Shown piece after piece: positions 8,968 through 20,086 of a stretch of 64,000 nucleotides of DNA. The position numbers were made by a program, and so were the translations under genes. The DNA comes from Mesorhizobium sp. M1B.F.Ca.ET.045.04.1.1 (GTDB lineage Bacteria; Pseudomonadota; Alphaproteobacteria; Rhizobiales; Rhizobiaceae): positions 1,612,001-1,676,000 of the forward strand of contig NZ_CP034448.1 in NCBI RefSeq assembly GCF_003952465.1, written 5' to 3'. How positions within the stretch are numbered: position 1 is the first letter of the stretch; each line of letters starts with the position of its first letter. The notes under the pieces were generated by a model that was given only the letters and a program-made list of their open reading frames with translations, did no database searches and had not been told where the DNA came from.

Positions 8968-9795
8968 CCGGCCTCTCCGTCCGTGCTGCTCGCGGAACTT
9001 TCATGTGGGGTGGACCTGACGCGCGAAAGCCGTTTCGGACGGTAGAGTTATTACGGGGGCGAAACTGAGCACGTGGTTTGGATAGCAGCAATCCGGTCCA
9101 CCGGCGCACATGCAGCGGCTTCATACAAGCGTTCAAGTTGCGAGATGAGCTTGAGTGAACGACGTCGGAGAATTGCGTCCCTTGGACGCTGGTTTCGCGG
9201 TTCCCGTAGGATTCGATTACGGGAAGCGTTCTTGGCTGCTTCTCGGCTCAGCGCTCATCTGGATGAACAACGTACCCGCGGTCAAGGTTTTCGCGACCTC
9301 AACCCAGTCACCATCCCGCAACAGCAGCGGTCGGGTCCTGATCAAGCGCTCAGCCTCAGCACAGGTGCTGGAGCAACGGTAGAGCGCGGAAAACGTGTAT
9401 CGGAATGCGCTGGCTCACCATAGGAAGCTGCCACGGCATGTCGAATGTCCCCAGGGGGCGGGACCGTTCCCTTGCATTTGTCTCGATGACGGGCTCTCAA
9501 AGCTAAAGCCAAGAGAGCTTTATAAAAATCGCACCCGATCGGCTGCGCAACGACGACCAGCTGAGGCCCGATCGGGTGCTAAGGTCGTGCCAAAAAAGGC
9601 GCGTCACTGTCGCATTTCTAGCCGGCTTGCGATCGGACGTCATCTCTTGGCGATCGTTGCCCCTTCTCTCAAATGCGCTTAGCGGCGCCGACGGCGAATA
9701 GCGCAAGCTTTTCCACCCGTTTCTACTCCACTACCGAGACTCGTCACCAACCTCCTTTTATTCGCTTCCATATGGCCCATCCTGTCTCCAATCGA
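8968..9795. other. Long gene-free stretch with a perfect inverted repeat
   Basis: About 830 bp without a convincing gene on either strand; short ORFs here have no recognisable product. It contains a perfect 12-bp inverted repeat, GCACCCGATCGG at 9531-9542 and its complement at 9568-9579, preceded by TTTATAAAAA. GC is lower than in the core regions. It looks like decayed island DNA. Confidence 0.5.
9531..9579. repeat. 12-bp perfect inverted repeat
   Basis: GCACCCGATCGG (9531-9542) and CCGATCGGGTGC (9568-9579) form a stem with a 25-base loop, with the -10-like TATAAA just upstream. It could be part of a small RNA, an operator or a mobile-element remnant. There is no poly-T tail to support a terminator. 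Confidence 0.6.
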
Positions 9796-9809
9796 GGAGG
9801 AGCGCGAAC

Positions 9810-10097
9810 ATGGGCCAAGCCGTAGAACGTCTCAGTCTCGGGAATTCTTCTGCTCGCCAAACTGCCGTTGTCACCGGCACCATATTTGGCAGGGTGACAG
9901 TGAACGACAAGATATCAGGCGTTCTTGTCTGGGCTGAACTATGCTTGCAAGCCATAACCCAAAAATCGCCGATCCCTTTGAATTCGAGCCGGATGAATGG
10001 GTGTTTCAAAATTTTTGGCGGTTTTAGGCAGAACCCTCCGATGGCCCGCGTACCGGTCAAGCTTCGTGAGCACTTTAGGTTCGTCGATCAGGCATAG
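9810..10097 (+). CDS. Hypothetical protein, weakly supported
   Basis: A 95-residue ORF with a good ribosome site (GAGGAGG about 9 bases before the ATG). No domain or family was recognised and the composition is not distinctive. It is retained only for the ribosome site and for its place just before another small ORF near the integrase. Confidence 0.28.
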   Translation: MGQAVERLSLGNSSARQTAVVTGTIFGRVTVNDKISGVLVWAELCLQAITQKSPIPLNSSRMNGCFKIFGGFRQNPPMARVPVKLREHFRFVDQA

Positions 10098-10099
10098 GT

Positions 10100-10444
10100 T
10101 TGTATCCCATGCCACATGCTGGCCGTTTGCCTAGTTCGGAAGCCCTCGAGAGGCGTTGCTCGTCTTGGTATGGCGTCGCCCCTTTTTCCGATCCATCGGC
10201 CACGGAGCTAGAATGCTGTCTAGCTGTTGCCGCCTACTTGGTCATCCGGCATGGAGATGCCTATATACCGACCTTCGAAAGGCTGGAATACGAGGTCGAA
10301 CAAATGCGGCGGAAGCTCGGAAATCGCGAGCGAGCGCAGCGCGTGCTGGCCACGCTCAACCTAAATGGCTCGGACAGCTGGAGCCGTGAGGTTGGTTCTC
10401 AAGGCCTGGATGGCGCCGCAATCACATTCGCCCGGGCGGGGTAA
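10100..10444 (+). CDS. Hypothetical protein of rhizobial accessory-DNA type
   Basis: A 114-residue ORF. The central part (AAYLVIRHGDAYIPTFERLE, then an amphipathic stretch ending RERAQRVLATL) resembles small uncharacterised rhizobial proteins that have LVIRHG-xx-YIP-xFERLE followed by a helical tail; this resemblance is from memory. It is convergent with the integrase gene and overlaps its 3' end by about 20 bp. Function unknown. Confidence 0.5.
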   Translation: MYPMPHAGRLPSSEALERRCSSWYGVAPFSDPSATELECCLAVAAYLVIRHGDAYIPTFERLEYEVEQMRRKLGNRERAQRVLATLNLNGSDSWSREVGSQGLDGAAITFARAG

Positions 10445-11744
10445 AAGCGATTTTTTGAAGCCACTCGCGCTTTTGCGCTAACGAAGGTCCCGCGCCGTAT
10501 TTGGGCCGGATCCATTTGTGGCCCATCAGAGAAGCAATTACCTTCTCCGGCGCCTCAACTGCCGTCAGCCGGTCCTCGAAAGTGTGTCGCAGGCTATAAA
10601 GACTATGCTCGGAAGTCGGCAGAAGTTCCTTGCTGGCGAGCACCTTGTTGACGAGCGCTGAAAGTGACGCGGCCTTGTCGCGATAACGAGGAAAGCCGTC
10701 CGGATGGAGCTTGATGGCTGCAAGTGCGCCGCCAACCAAGGGAATGTCACGGGCTGAATGACCGGTCTTCAAGCGACGGCCATTGGGGCGCACCCGCACA
10801 TGCGGGATTTCTTGATCGAGGTGGATTGTTTCGGTGGTGAGGTTTGCCGCTTCAGAAAGCCTGAGTCCGGTATCGGCAATCACATAGATTAGATGGCGGG
10901 CTTCGTCATTGAGTCCGTCGAGCGCGCCTTCAGCGAGTATCTTCTCCTGAATGAACTCCGCTGTGAACGCAGCGCGTTGCCCGGGGACGGCGCCGGAAAG
11001 ACGCAGGTTTCGAAAAACCGGCTCCAGCTTGAGCTGGTGAGTCAGATCGACGACGCGCAGCATTTTCGAAACATGGCCGATGTCCTTGTTGGCCGTACCG
11101 ATATCAAGTCCATCCTCAACGATCCGCTTTTGCCACCACTCGCGGAACGCGATTGCGTCGTCCCGAGTGAGGCTTGCGATCTCCTTGTCGCCAATGACTC
11201 CAACCAGATTGGCAACTGCGCGCTTTTTGGGGTTACGCCATTTCTTGATTTGGTTAGGCGACATGGTCAGCAAGTTCTGTTGCTCGATCGTCTCGAATTC
11301 CTTGATAAGACCGCTCAGGCGGACCGCTGGCCGCTTCTCCCCACCCATGACGGCCGAGACGTCCTGCGCGTCCTCGATCGATTTTTTGTCGAGGAGCAGC
11401 TTGATACGGGCCATGAGTTCGTCGAGCGGCCCCGCTGCTAGTTCCTCGTTAGAGCGATAGGCCAATCCAAATGACCGCGCGCGCTTCCTCGCGGCTTCGA
11501 AACGCAGCCCCGCCTCGGCGGATTGGCCTTCCCGCAGTCTACGCCAATACGCCTCCAGCCCCGCGCCGAGGCTTAGCACTGCATCTCGCGCCCGTACACC
11601 GCGGGGATCGTCAGCCACGGCGACGCCCGTGGAAATGCGTACTAGGCAGCGGCGATCAAACGCCGCGAATTCCTTCGGCACCCTGCGGACGAGATACCAG
11701 ATGCCTTCACGTTTATGCGGCTTTGGCGCTGCGGAACGTCGCAT
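10422..11744 (-). CDS. Tyrosine recombinase / site-specific integrase
   Basis: A 440-residue phage-type integrase. The N-terminal half has an arm-binding/SAM-like region beginning KREGIWYLVRRVPKEF. The catalytic domain shows the first arginine in ADTGLRLSEAANL, the box SLYSLRHTFEDRL (H-x-x-R region), GHKWIRPKYG with the late conserved residues, and a nearby tyrosine as nucleophile. Its start lies 115 bp from the CCA end of tRNA-Ser(CGA), the usual geometry of an integrase at its attachment site. It should catalyse integration and excision of the element that extends leftward. Confidence 0.9.
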   Translation of the reverse strand: MRRSAAPKPHKREGIWYLVRRVPKEFAAFDRRCLVRISTGVAVADDPRGVRARDAVLSLGAGLEAYWRRLREGQSAEAGLRFEAARKRARSFGLAYRSNEELAAGPLDELMARIKLLLDKKSIEDAQDVSAVMGGEKRPAVRLSGLIKEFETIEQQNLLTMSPNQIKKWRNPKKRAVANLVGVIGDKEIASLTRDDAIAFREWWQKRIVEDGLDIGTANKDIGHVSKMLRVVDLTHQLKLEPVFRNLRLSGAVPGQRAAFTAEFIQEKILAEGALDGLNDEARHLIYVIADTGLRLSEAANLTTETIHLDQEIPHVRVRPNGRRLKTGHSARDIPLVGGALAAIKLHPDGFPRYRDKAASLSALVNKVLASKELLPTSEHSLYSLRHTFEDRLTAVEAPEKVIASLMGHKWIRPKYGAGPSLAQKREWLQKIAFTPPGRM

Positions 11745-11858
11745 TATCTTTCTCTAATGTTACACAGTTTGTTACACAGTCTAAGATAAGTTTCGCTTCG
11801 CGCTGGTCAAGCGCAACAAGGAAGCTTTTGAAAGGAAACGATTATTATGGAAGCTAAA

Positions 11859-11948
11859 TGGCGGAGAGGGAGGGATTCGAACCCCCGATACCCTTGCGAG
11901 TATGCCGCATTTCGAGTGCGGTGCATTCGACCACTCTGCCACCTCTCC
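11859..11948 (-). tRNA. tRNA-Ser(CGA)
   Basis: On the minus strand the acceptor arm GGAGAGG (11948-11942) pairs with CCTCTCC, followed by discriminator G and an encoded CCA (11861-11859). The anticodon stem CCGCA/TGCGG encloses CTCGAAA, giving anticodon CGA. A long variable arm and the T arm GGGGGTTCGAATCCC confirm a serine tRNA. Its 3' end faces the integrase gene, so it is the probable attachment site of the island on the left. Confidence 0.97.
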
Positions 11949-12121
11949 GCGAGGTCATGGTCGGCCGTTGCCGGCGCGGCGCACTAGATAACGGCTGACC
12001 GCAGGAGTTACAAGGCCCTATTCGACCGATTTCCCGCTTCCGCGAAAAGCGACAGCGCCGCGACAGGCCGAGCTTTGCCGGCAACGTCGCTCAGGGTATC
12101 TCAAGGTATGGTCGGCTTGCC

Positions 12122-12150
12122 TTGACTTCCGCGCAACCTTCGGTTAGGGA
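12122..12150 (+). promoter_or_regulatory. Probable rplU promoter
   Basis: TTGACT at 12122-12127 is followed after 17 bases by TAGGGA, a plausible sigma-70 type promoter. It would give a leader of about 120 bases before rplU containing a GC-rich hairpin-forming segment near 12220-12255. Ribosomal-protein leaders often carry control structures, but none is demonstrated here. Confidence 0.4.
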
Positions 12151-12274
12151 CAGCCCGCATTCGGCGTGGGGGCTTCTCCGCGCCGCTTGTTTTTTGAACC
12201 CGCAGACTGACAAAAAGACGGCCGGACCGCCTGAGGCGGTTCATCGAGGCCGACCGAACAGCGAAAGGCAAAAA

Positions 12275-12985
12275 ATGTTCGCAGTCATCAAAACGGGCGG
12301 CAAGCAATATCGCGTCGCCGCCAACGATCTCTTGAAGATCGAAAAACTCGAAGCCAAGGTCGGCGAGATCGTCGAGATCGGCCAGGTACTCGCGCATGGC
12401 GAGGGCGAGAACGTCACCTTCGGCGCGCCGTTCGTCGATGGCGCTTTGGTCACGGCGGAAGTCGTTGAGCAGGGCAAGAACCGCACCGTCATCGCTTTCA
12501 AGAAGCGCCGCCGCCAGAATTCGCGCCGCAAGATCGGCCACCGCCAGCTGCTGACCACCGTCAGGATCTCCGAGATCCTGCTGGGTGGCGCCAAGCCGTC
12601 GAAGAAGGCCGCCGCCAAGCCGGAAGCCAGGGCTGAGGCCAAGGCGCCCGAAGCCAAGGCGGAAGTCGCCGCCGAGGCGAAGGCCGAAGCCGCGCCGAAA
12701 GAGACCAAGGCCAAGAAGGAAGCCAAGGCTGAGGCTGCGCCGAAGGAAGAGGCCAAGGCCGCGCCGCTGTTCAAGGCGCCGAAGGGCGAGCCGGACGACC
12801 TCACCGTGATCAAGGGCATCGGCCCGGTCGCGGCGAAGGACCTCGCCGAGCAGGGCATCGTCACCTTCGCGCAGCTGGCCAAGCTCACCGACAAGGATGT
12901 CGCCAAGATCGACGAGTACATGCCGTTCAGCGCCGACCAGATCAAGGACTGGCGCGAGCAGGCCAAGGAGCTGGCGAAGAAGTAA
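12275..12985 (+). CDS. rplU: 50S ribosomal protein L21 with C-terminal helix-hairpin-helix extension
   Basis: Residues 1-103 are a standard L21 ([14 protein letters not shown] at the start, [16 protein letters not shown] at the rRNA-binding end). About 65 residues of Ala/Lys/Glu-rich linker follow, and the last 60 or so form a helix-hairpin-helix-like domain ([19 protein letters not shown]). Total 236 residues against about 103 for Escherichia coli L21. The ATG at 12275, after AGCGAAAGG, is chosen because L21 begins there; an upstream in-frame start at 12122 would add non-homologous sequence. It forms an operon with rpmA. Confidence 0.95.
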   Translation: MFAVIKTGGKQYRVAANDLLKIEKLEAKVGEIVEIGQVLAHGEGENVTFGAPFVDGALVTAEVVEQGKNRTVIAFKKRRRQNSRRKIGHRQLLTTVRISEILLGGAKPSKKAAAKPEARAEAKAPEAKAEVAAEAKAEAAPKETKAKKEAKAEAAPKEEAKAAPLFKAPKGEPDDLTVIKGIGPVAAKDLAEQGIVTFAQLAKLTDKDVAKIDEYMPFSADQIKDWREQAKELAKK

Positions 12986-12989
12986 GGCA

Positions 12990-13014
12990 GATCCGGCGCA
13001 AACGTCGCCGGATC
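12990..13014. promoter_or_regulatory. Intercistronic hairpin between rplU and rpmA
   Basis: GATCCGGCG and CGCCGGATC form a perfect 9-bp stem around 7 bases, five bases after the rplU stop. There is no T run, so it is more likely an mRNA stability or partial-attenuation element than a terminator. Confidence 0.5.
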
Positions 13015-13087
13015 GGACTTGAAACGGAACGCGAACGCGTTCATAAGACCTTTCAAACGCCCTTCGAGGCGTATCGGAGTTAGTTAG

Positions 13088-13357
13088 ATGGCACACAAGA
13101 AAGCTGGCGGTTCGTCGCGCAACGGTCGCGACTCGCACTCCAAGCGGCTCGGCGTGAAGAAGTTCGGCGGCGAAGCCGTCATCGCCGGCAACATCATCAT
13201 CCGTCAACGCGGCACGCAATGGCATCCGGGCACCAACGTTGGCATGGGCACGGACCACACCCTCTTTGCGCTCGAAGCCGGCGCAGTCGCCTTCAACAAG
13301 AAAGCCAACGGCCGAACCTACGTGTCGGTAAACCCGATTACCAAAGCAGCGGAGTAG
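13088..13357 (+). CDS. rpmA: 50S ribosomal protein L27
   Basis: An 89-residue L27, beginning [16 protein letters not shown], with the family pattern GxxxxRQRGTxxHPGxNVGxGxDHTLFA. L27 sits near the peptidyl-transferase centre. It follows rplU by 102 bp, the usual bacterial arrangement, and a strong terminator lies downstream. The start ATG is preceded by GGAG. Confidence 0.97.
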   Translation: MAHKKAGGSSRNGRDSHSKRLGVKKFGGEAVIAGNIIIRQRGTQWHPGTNVGMGTDHTLFALEAGAVAFNKKANGRTYVSVNPITKAAE

Positions 13358-13426
13358 CCGGTTCCGCACCATAACACCGGCGCCCATCTCGGGAACCGGT
13401 GTCTGGCCAGGCCAGGAAAAGGATCA

Positions 13427-13455
13427 GGAGAGATGGGCTTCCATCTCTCCTTTTT
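13427..13455 (+). terminator. Rho-independent terminator after rpmA
   Basis: GGAGAGATGG and CCATCTCTCC form a perfect 10-bp stem with a GCTT loop, followed by TTTTT. It ends the rplU-rpmA transcript. The in-frame ATG at 13433 lies inside this hairpin, which argues against that start for the next gene. Confidence 0.9.
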
Positions 13456-13480
13456 CATTTTTCTTTCCTGGAGGACTAAA

Positions 13481-14068
13481 ATGGTTGCCGAAGCGGAAGA
13501 CACCGACGACGAAAGTTACGCGATCGATTGCCCTGTGCTCGCCACCGAGCGTCTGGTCATGCGCGCTCCGCGCGAGAGCGATCTCGAGCAACTGGTGGCT
13601 CTGGCCGACAACCGTCACGTCGCCGAAATGCTGGCCCGCATGCCGCATCCTTACGGCGAAGCCGAGGCCCGCGCCTTCCTCGCCATGGCCTCATCGCGCC
13701 GCGCCGGCATCGTCTATGCGCTGACGCTCGCCGGCACCGGCACCTTCGTCGGCTGCGCGGGGTTGAACACCACCGATCGCGGGCTGGAGCTGGGCTACTG
13801 GATCGGCGAGCCCTACTGGAAGCGCGGCTATGCGACGGAAGCCGCGCATGCGCTGGTCGACCTTGCCTTCCAGAAGACCTCGATCCAGGTGCTGCATGCC
13901 TCGACCAGGGTCATCAATCCGGCCTCGCGCCGCGTCATCCACAAGTGCGGCTTCCAGTATGCCGGCCAGGGCATGCTGAACTCGATCGTCGCCGGCCAGG
14001 TGCCGGTCGAGCGCTACCGCTTGGACAGGAAGACCTGGAACAGCCTGCGGAACTGGGTGCATTTTTGA
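13481..14068 (+). CDS. GNAT family N-acetyltransferase (RimJ/RimL type)
   Basis: A 195-residue acetyltransferase of the RimJ/RimL-like group: an N-terminal strand LATERLVMRAPRESD, a mid region GYWIGEPYWKRGYATEAAHAL forming the acetyl-CoA binding motif, and a C-terminal RVIHKCGFQYAGQG. The substrate cannot be told from sequence. The ATG at 13481 follows GGAGG at a good distance. It lies between rplU-rpmA and obgE, as in many Rhizobiales. Confidence 0.88.
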   Translation: MVAEAEDTDDESYAIDCPVLATERLVMRAPRESDLEQLVALADNRHVAEMLARMPHPYGEAEARAFLAMASSRRAGIVYALTLAGTGTFVGCAGLNTTDRGLELGYWIGEPYWKRGYATEAAHALVDLAFQKTSIQVLHASTRVINPASRRVIHKCGFQYAGQGMLNSIVAGQVPVERYRLDRKTWNSLRNWVHF

Positions 14069-14121
14069 TGATTGGTTCAGAAGGCTGAGCAAGCGCCCCC
14101 TCACGCGGATTGCCAGCCGAA

Positions 14122-14236
14122 TTGCGAAAAGCAATTCGGGGCAATCCGACCTCTCCCCAAGGAGAGAGGAGTTTGAGGCGCCGGCGCCAGCCTCTTCTCC
14201 CCTCGGGGAGAAGGTGGCCGCGAAGCGGCCGGATGA
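14122..14236. repeat. Rhizobial intergenic palindrome (CTTCTCCCC...GGGGAGAAG type)
   Basis: Contains the inverted repeat CTTCTCCCCTCGGGGAGAAG, then GTGGCCGCGAAGCGGCCGGATGAGGGG. The same modules in opposite order occur at 38918-39035. These are dispersed repeats of rhizobial genomes. Confidence 0.8.
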
Positions 14237-14259
14237 GGGGCGCTCTGCGCGGGTTGAGC

Positions 14260-17500
<3,241 letters not shown>

Positions 17501-17546
17501 AGCAATTCCAGGAAAAGTGTGACGCGGTTTTCCGTCCGGAATTGCG
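17501..17546. repeat. Short rhizobial palindromic repeat (AATTCC..GGAATT type)
   Basis: Imperfect palindrome GCAATTCCAGGAAAAG...TTTTCCGTCCGGAATTGC between proB and proA. Related copies lie at 27934-28036, 37146-37190 and 61617-61663. Confidence 0.8.
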
Positions 17547-17576
17547 AAAAAACGAAGAGTGAGCGGAGGATGAAAC

Positions 17577-18863
17577 ATGCTGAAGCTGCATGAAAAATCC
17601 GGGGAAGATACGATAGCGCTGATGACCGATATCGGCCGCCGCGCCCGCGCCGCTGCCCGACCGTTGGCCGTCGCCGCGACCGCGGCCAAGAATGATGCTT
17701 TGGCCGCCATGGCCGACGCCATCCTCCGCAACGAGCAGGCGATCCTCGAGGCCAACGCCATCGACATGTCGAACGGTTCCGAGGCGGGGCTTTCGGCGTC
17801 CTTCATGGACCGGCTGAAGCTGACGCCGTCGCGCATCAAGGCGATGGCCGACGGCATCCGCGAGATCGCCGCGCTCGAGGACCCGGTCGGCGACGTCATT
17901 GCCGAATGGGATCGCCCGAACGGCCTTCATATCGAACGCGTGCGCACGCCGCTCGGCGTCATCGGCGTCATCTATGAAAGCCGGCCCAACGTGACGGCCG
18001 ATGCCGGCGCGCTTTGCCTGAAAGCGGGAAATCCGGTGATCCTGCGCGGCGGCTCGGATTCGATCAATTCGTCGTCGGCGATCCATGCCTGCATGGCCGA
18101 GGGATTGAAGGCGGCGGGCCTCCCCGAGGATGCCATCCAGCTGGTGCCGACGACCGACCGCGCCGCCGTCGGCGAGATGCTCAAAGGCTTGAGCGGCAAT
18201 CTCGACGTCATCATCCCGCGCGGGGGAAAAAGCCTCGTCGGGCGCGTGCAGAACGAGGCACGGGTGCCGGTCTTCGCCCATCTCGAAGGCGTCTGCCATC
18301 TCTATGTCGACCGCTCGGCGAAGCTCGACATGGCGGTCAAAATTGCGGTCAACGCCAAGATGCGGCGCACCGGGGTCTGCGGCGCGGCCGAGACGCTGCT
18401 GGTCGACCGCGCGGTCGCGTCCACCCATTTGGTGCCGATCCTCGAGGCGCTGCGCGCGGCCGGCTGCGAAGTTCATGCCGACAGCGAGGTGATGCAGGCT
18501 TTCTCGGACGCTAGCCCGGCGACCGATGCCGACTGGGTGACGGAATATCTCGACGCCATCATCGCGGTGAAGCTGGTCGACGGCGTCGCCGGCGCGATAG
18601 AGCATATCGAAACCTTCTCGTCGCACCATACCGAGGCGATCATCGCCGAGGATCAGCAAGCGGTCGAAAAATTCTTCAACGAGATCGATTCTGCGATCCT
18701 GCTGCACAACGCCTCGACGCAGTTCGCCGATGGCGGCGAGTTCGGCATGGGCGCCGAAATCGGCATAGCCACCGGCAAGATGCACGCGCGCGGGCCGGTC
18801 GGCGTCGAGCAGCTGACCTCGTTCAAATACCGCGTGCGCGGGTCGGGACAGGTGCGGCCTTGA
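17577..18863 (+). CDS. proA: Gamma-glutamyl phosphate reductase
   Basis: Second proline-synthesis enzyme: NADPH reduction of glutamyl-5-phosphate to the semialdehyde. The 428-residue aldehyde-dehydrogenase-fold protein has [20 protein letters not shown] near 119, [11 protein letters not shown], the active-site cysteine in [14 protein letters not shown] near 266, and the C-terminal [16 protein letters not shown]. Start ATG at 17577 follows GGAGG. Same strand as proB. Confidence 0.97.
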   Translation: MLKLHEKSGEDTIALMTDIGRRARAAARPLAVAATAAKNDALAAMADAILRNEQAILEANAIDMSNGSEAGLSASFMDRLKLTPSRIKAMADGIREIAALEDPVGDVIAEWDRPNGLHIERVRTPLGVIGVIYESRPNVTADAGALCLKAGNPVILRGGSDSINSSSAIHACMAEGLKAAGLPEDAIQLVPTTDRAAVGEMLKGLSGNLDVIIPRGGKSLVGRVQNEARVPVFAHLEGVCHLYVDRSAKLDMAVKIAVNAKMRRTGVCGAAETLLVDRAVASTHLVPILEALRAAGCEVHADSEVMQAFSDASPATDADWVTEYLDAIIAVKLVDGVAGAIEHIETFSSHHTEAIIAEDQQAVEKFFNEIDSAILLHNASTQFADGGEFGMGAEIGIATGKMHARGPVGVEQLTSFKYRVRGSGQVRP

Positions 18864-18898
18864 AGCCGTTTGCCCCAAGGGCTTGAAGCTTGCGCCCA

Positions 18899-19352
18899 GG
18901 CACCCCCTCTGTCCTGCCCGTCCTCCGCAGCAGCTGCGCTGCAGCTACGGAGGGTGGACCGGACATCTCCCCCACAAGGGCAGGGCAATCGCATATGGCG
19001 GTGCCAGCCCCCCACTCCGGCCGCTGCGCGGCCACCTCTCCCCCATGTCCATGGGGGAGAGGAAATCCGAGCCTTTCAAAGGCCGCGACCTTCGCGGTTG
19101 GCGTTTCCTCTCCCCCACGAATGTGGGGGAGAGGTGGCTCGGCGAAGCCGAGACGGAGTGGGGGAACGCCATATGCGATTGTCCTGCCCTCAGGGGGGAG
19201 ATCAGCTGGCATTTAGGGCTTCGCCAATCGCCGACGCTGCAAGATTTGCGCCTGCGAACGAACTCTCTCCCCTTGAGTGGGAGATGCCCGGTCTACCCTC
19301 CGTAGCTGCAGCGCAGCTGCTGCGGAGGACGGGCAGGGCAGAGGGGGGTGCC
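18899..19352. repeat. Large nested inverted repeat between proA and nadD
   Basis: Two arms of about 73 bp (18899-18971 and 19279-19352) are near-perfect reverse complements and include CCGTCCTCCGCAGCAGCTGC. Inside are further palindromes such as CCTCTCCCCCATG/CATGGGGGAGAGG and a second inverted pair around ATCGCATATGGCG. It fills the whole proA-nadD gap, and no gene is apparent despite ORFs in several frames. The arms share a core with the repeat at 53283-53487. Confidence 0.85.
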
Positions 19353-19358
19353 TAGCAC

Positions 19359-19991
19359 ATGCTTTCCCAGCCCGAGCTGCCCGTCCCCGCCCGATACCTC
19401 AAAATGCCGCATGCCGGGAAGGGCCTTGCCGTCGGCCTGTTCGGCGGCTCGTTCAATCCGCCGCATGCCGGCCATGCGCTGGTCGCCGAGATCGCGTTGA
19501 GAAGGCTGGCGCTCGATCAGCTCTGGTGGATCGTGACGCCCGGCAATCCGCTGAAGAGTGCCCGCGAGCTGGCGCCGCTTGCCGAGCGCATCGCGCTGTC
19601 GGAAAAGATCGCCCGCAATCCGAAGATCAAGGTCACCGCCTTCGAGGCGACGCATCACGTCCGCTACACTGCAGACACGCTGGCGATGGTCAAGGCCCGC
19701 AATCCCGGCGTCGACTTCGTCTGGATCATGGGCGCGGATAGTTTGCGCGATTTCCATCACTGGCAGCGCTGGCGCGAGATCGTGCTGACCTTCCCGATCG
19801 CGGTCATCGACCGCCCGGGCGCCACGCTCTCCTTCCTGTCGTCGGTCGTCGCGAAGACCTTCGATTATGCCCGCGTCGACGAGGGTGACGCGCCGCGGCT
19901 TGCCCGCATGCGGGCGCCGGCCTGGACCTTCATCCACGGCCCGCGCTCGTCGCTCTCTTCCACCGCGATCCGCAACGCGGCGAAGGGGTAG
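19359..19991 (+). CDS. nadD: Nicotinate-nucleotide adenylyltransferase
   Basis: Transfers AMP to nicotinate mononucleotide in NAD synthesis. The 210 residues contain the nucleotidyltransferase motif GLFGGSFNPPHAGHALVAE near 28, with the HxGH signature as HAGH, FVWIMGADSLRDFHHWQRW near 128, and the C-terminal SSTAIRNA. An alternative start is the ATG at 19404; 19359 is kept because it follows the repeat directly and fits family length. In Rhizobiales nadD commonly precedes rsfS-rlmH; here MFS and MscS genes intervene. Confidence 0.94.
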   Translation: MLSQPELPVPARYLKMPHAGKGLAVGLFGGSFNPPHAGHALVAEIALRRLALDQLWWIVTPGNPLKSARELAPLAERIALSEKIARNPKIKVTAFEATHHVRYTADTLAMVKARNPGVDFVWIMGADSLRDFHHWQRWREIVLTFPIAVIDRPGATLSFLSSVVAKTFDYARVDEGDAPRLARMRAPAWTFIHGPRSSLSSTAIRNAAKG

Positions 19992-20086
19992 AGCTACCCC
20001 TTCTTCCACAAGGGGAGAAGGAGAAGGCGCGCCATGTCGCTTTTACAGCGGCCTTTCATTCGCCGATCAGCCAAGCTGGAGCCAGC

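Noticed and set aside
9073..9682. ORFs at 9073-9423, 9155-9382 and 9395-9682
   Set aside because: Overlapping in several frames, without ribosome sites or recognisable sequence.
1..11858. Second attachment-site copy of the tRNA-Ser end inside the window
   Set aside because: No match to the tRNA 3' segment GGGATTCGAACC was seen to the left. The similar-looking AGGATTCGATTACGGG near 9209 is too short and mismatched.
12122..12274. N-terminal extension of L21
   Set aside because: The sequence spans the probable promoter and leader; L21 begins exactly at the ATG at 12275.
18870..19355. Overlapping ORFs between proA and nadD
   Set aside because: They lie entirely in nested inverted repeats and read similarly in several frames, as expected for repeat DNA.
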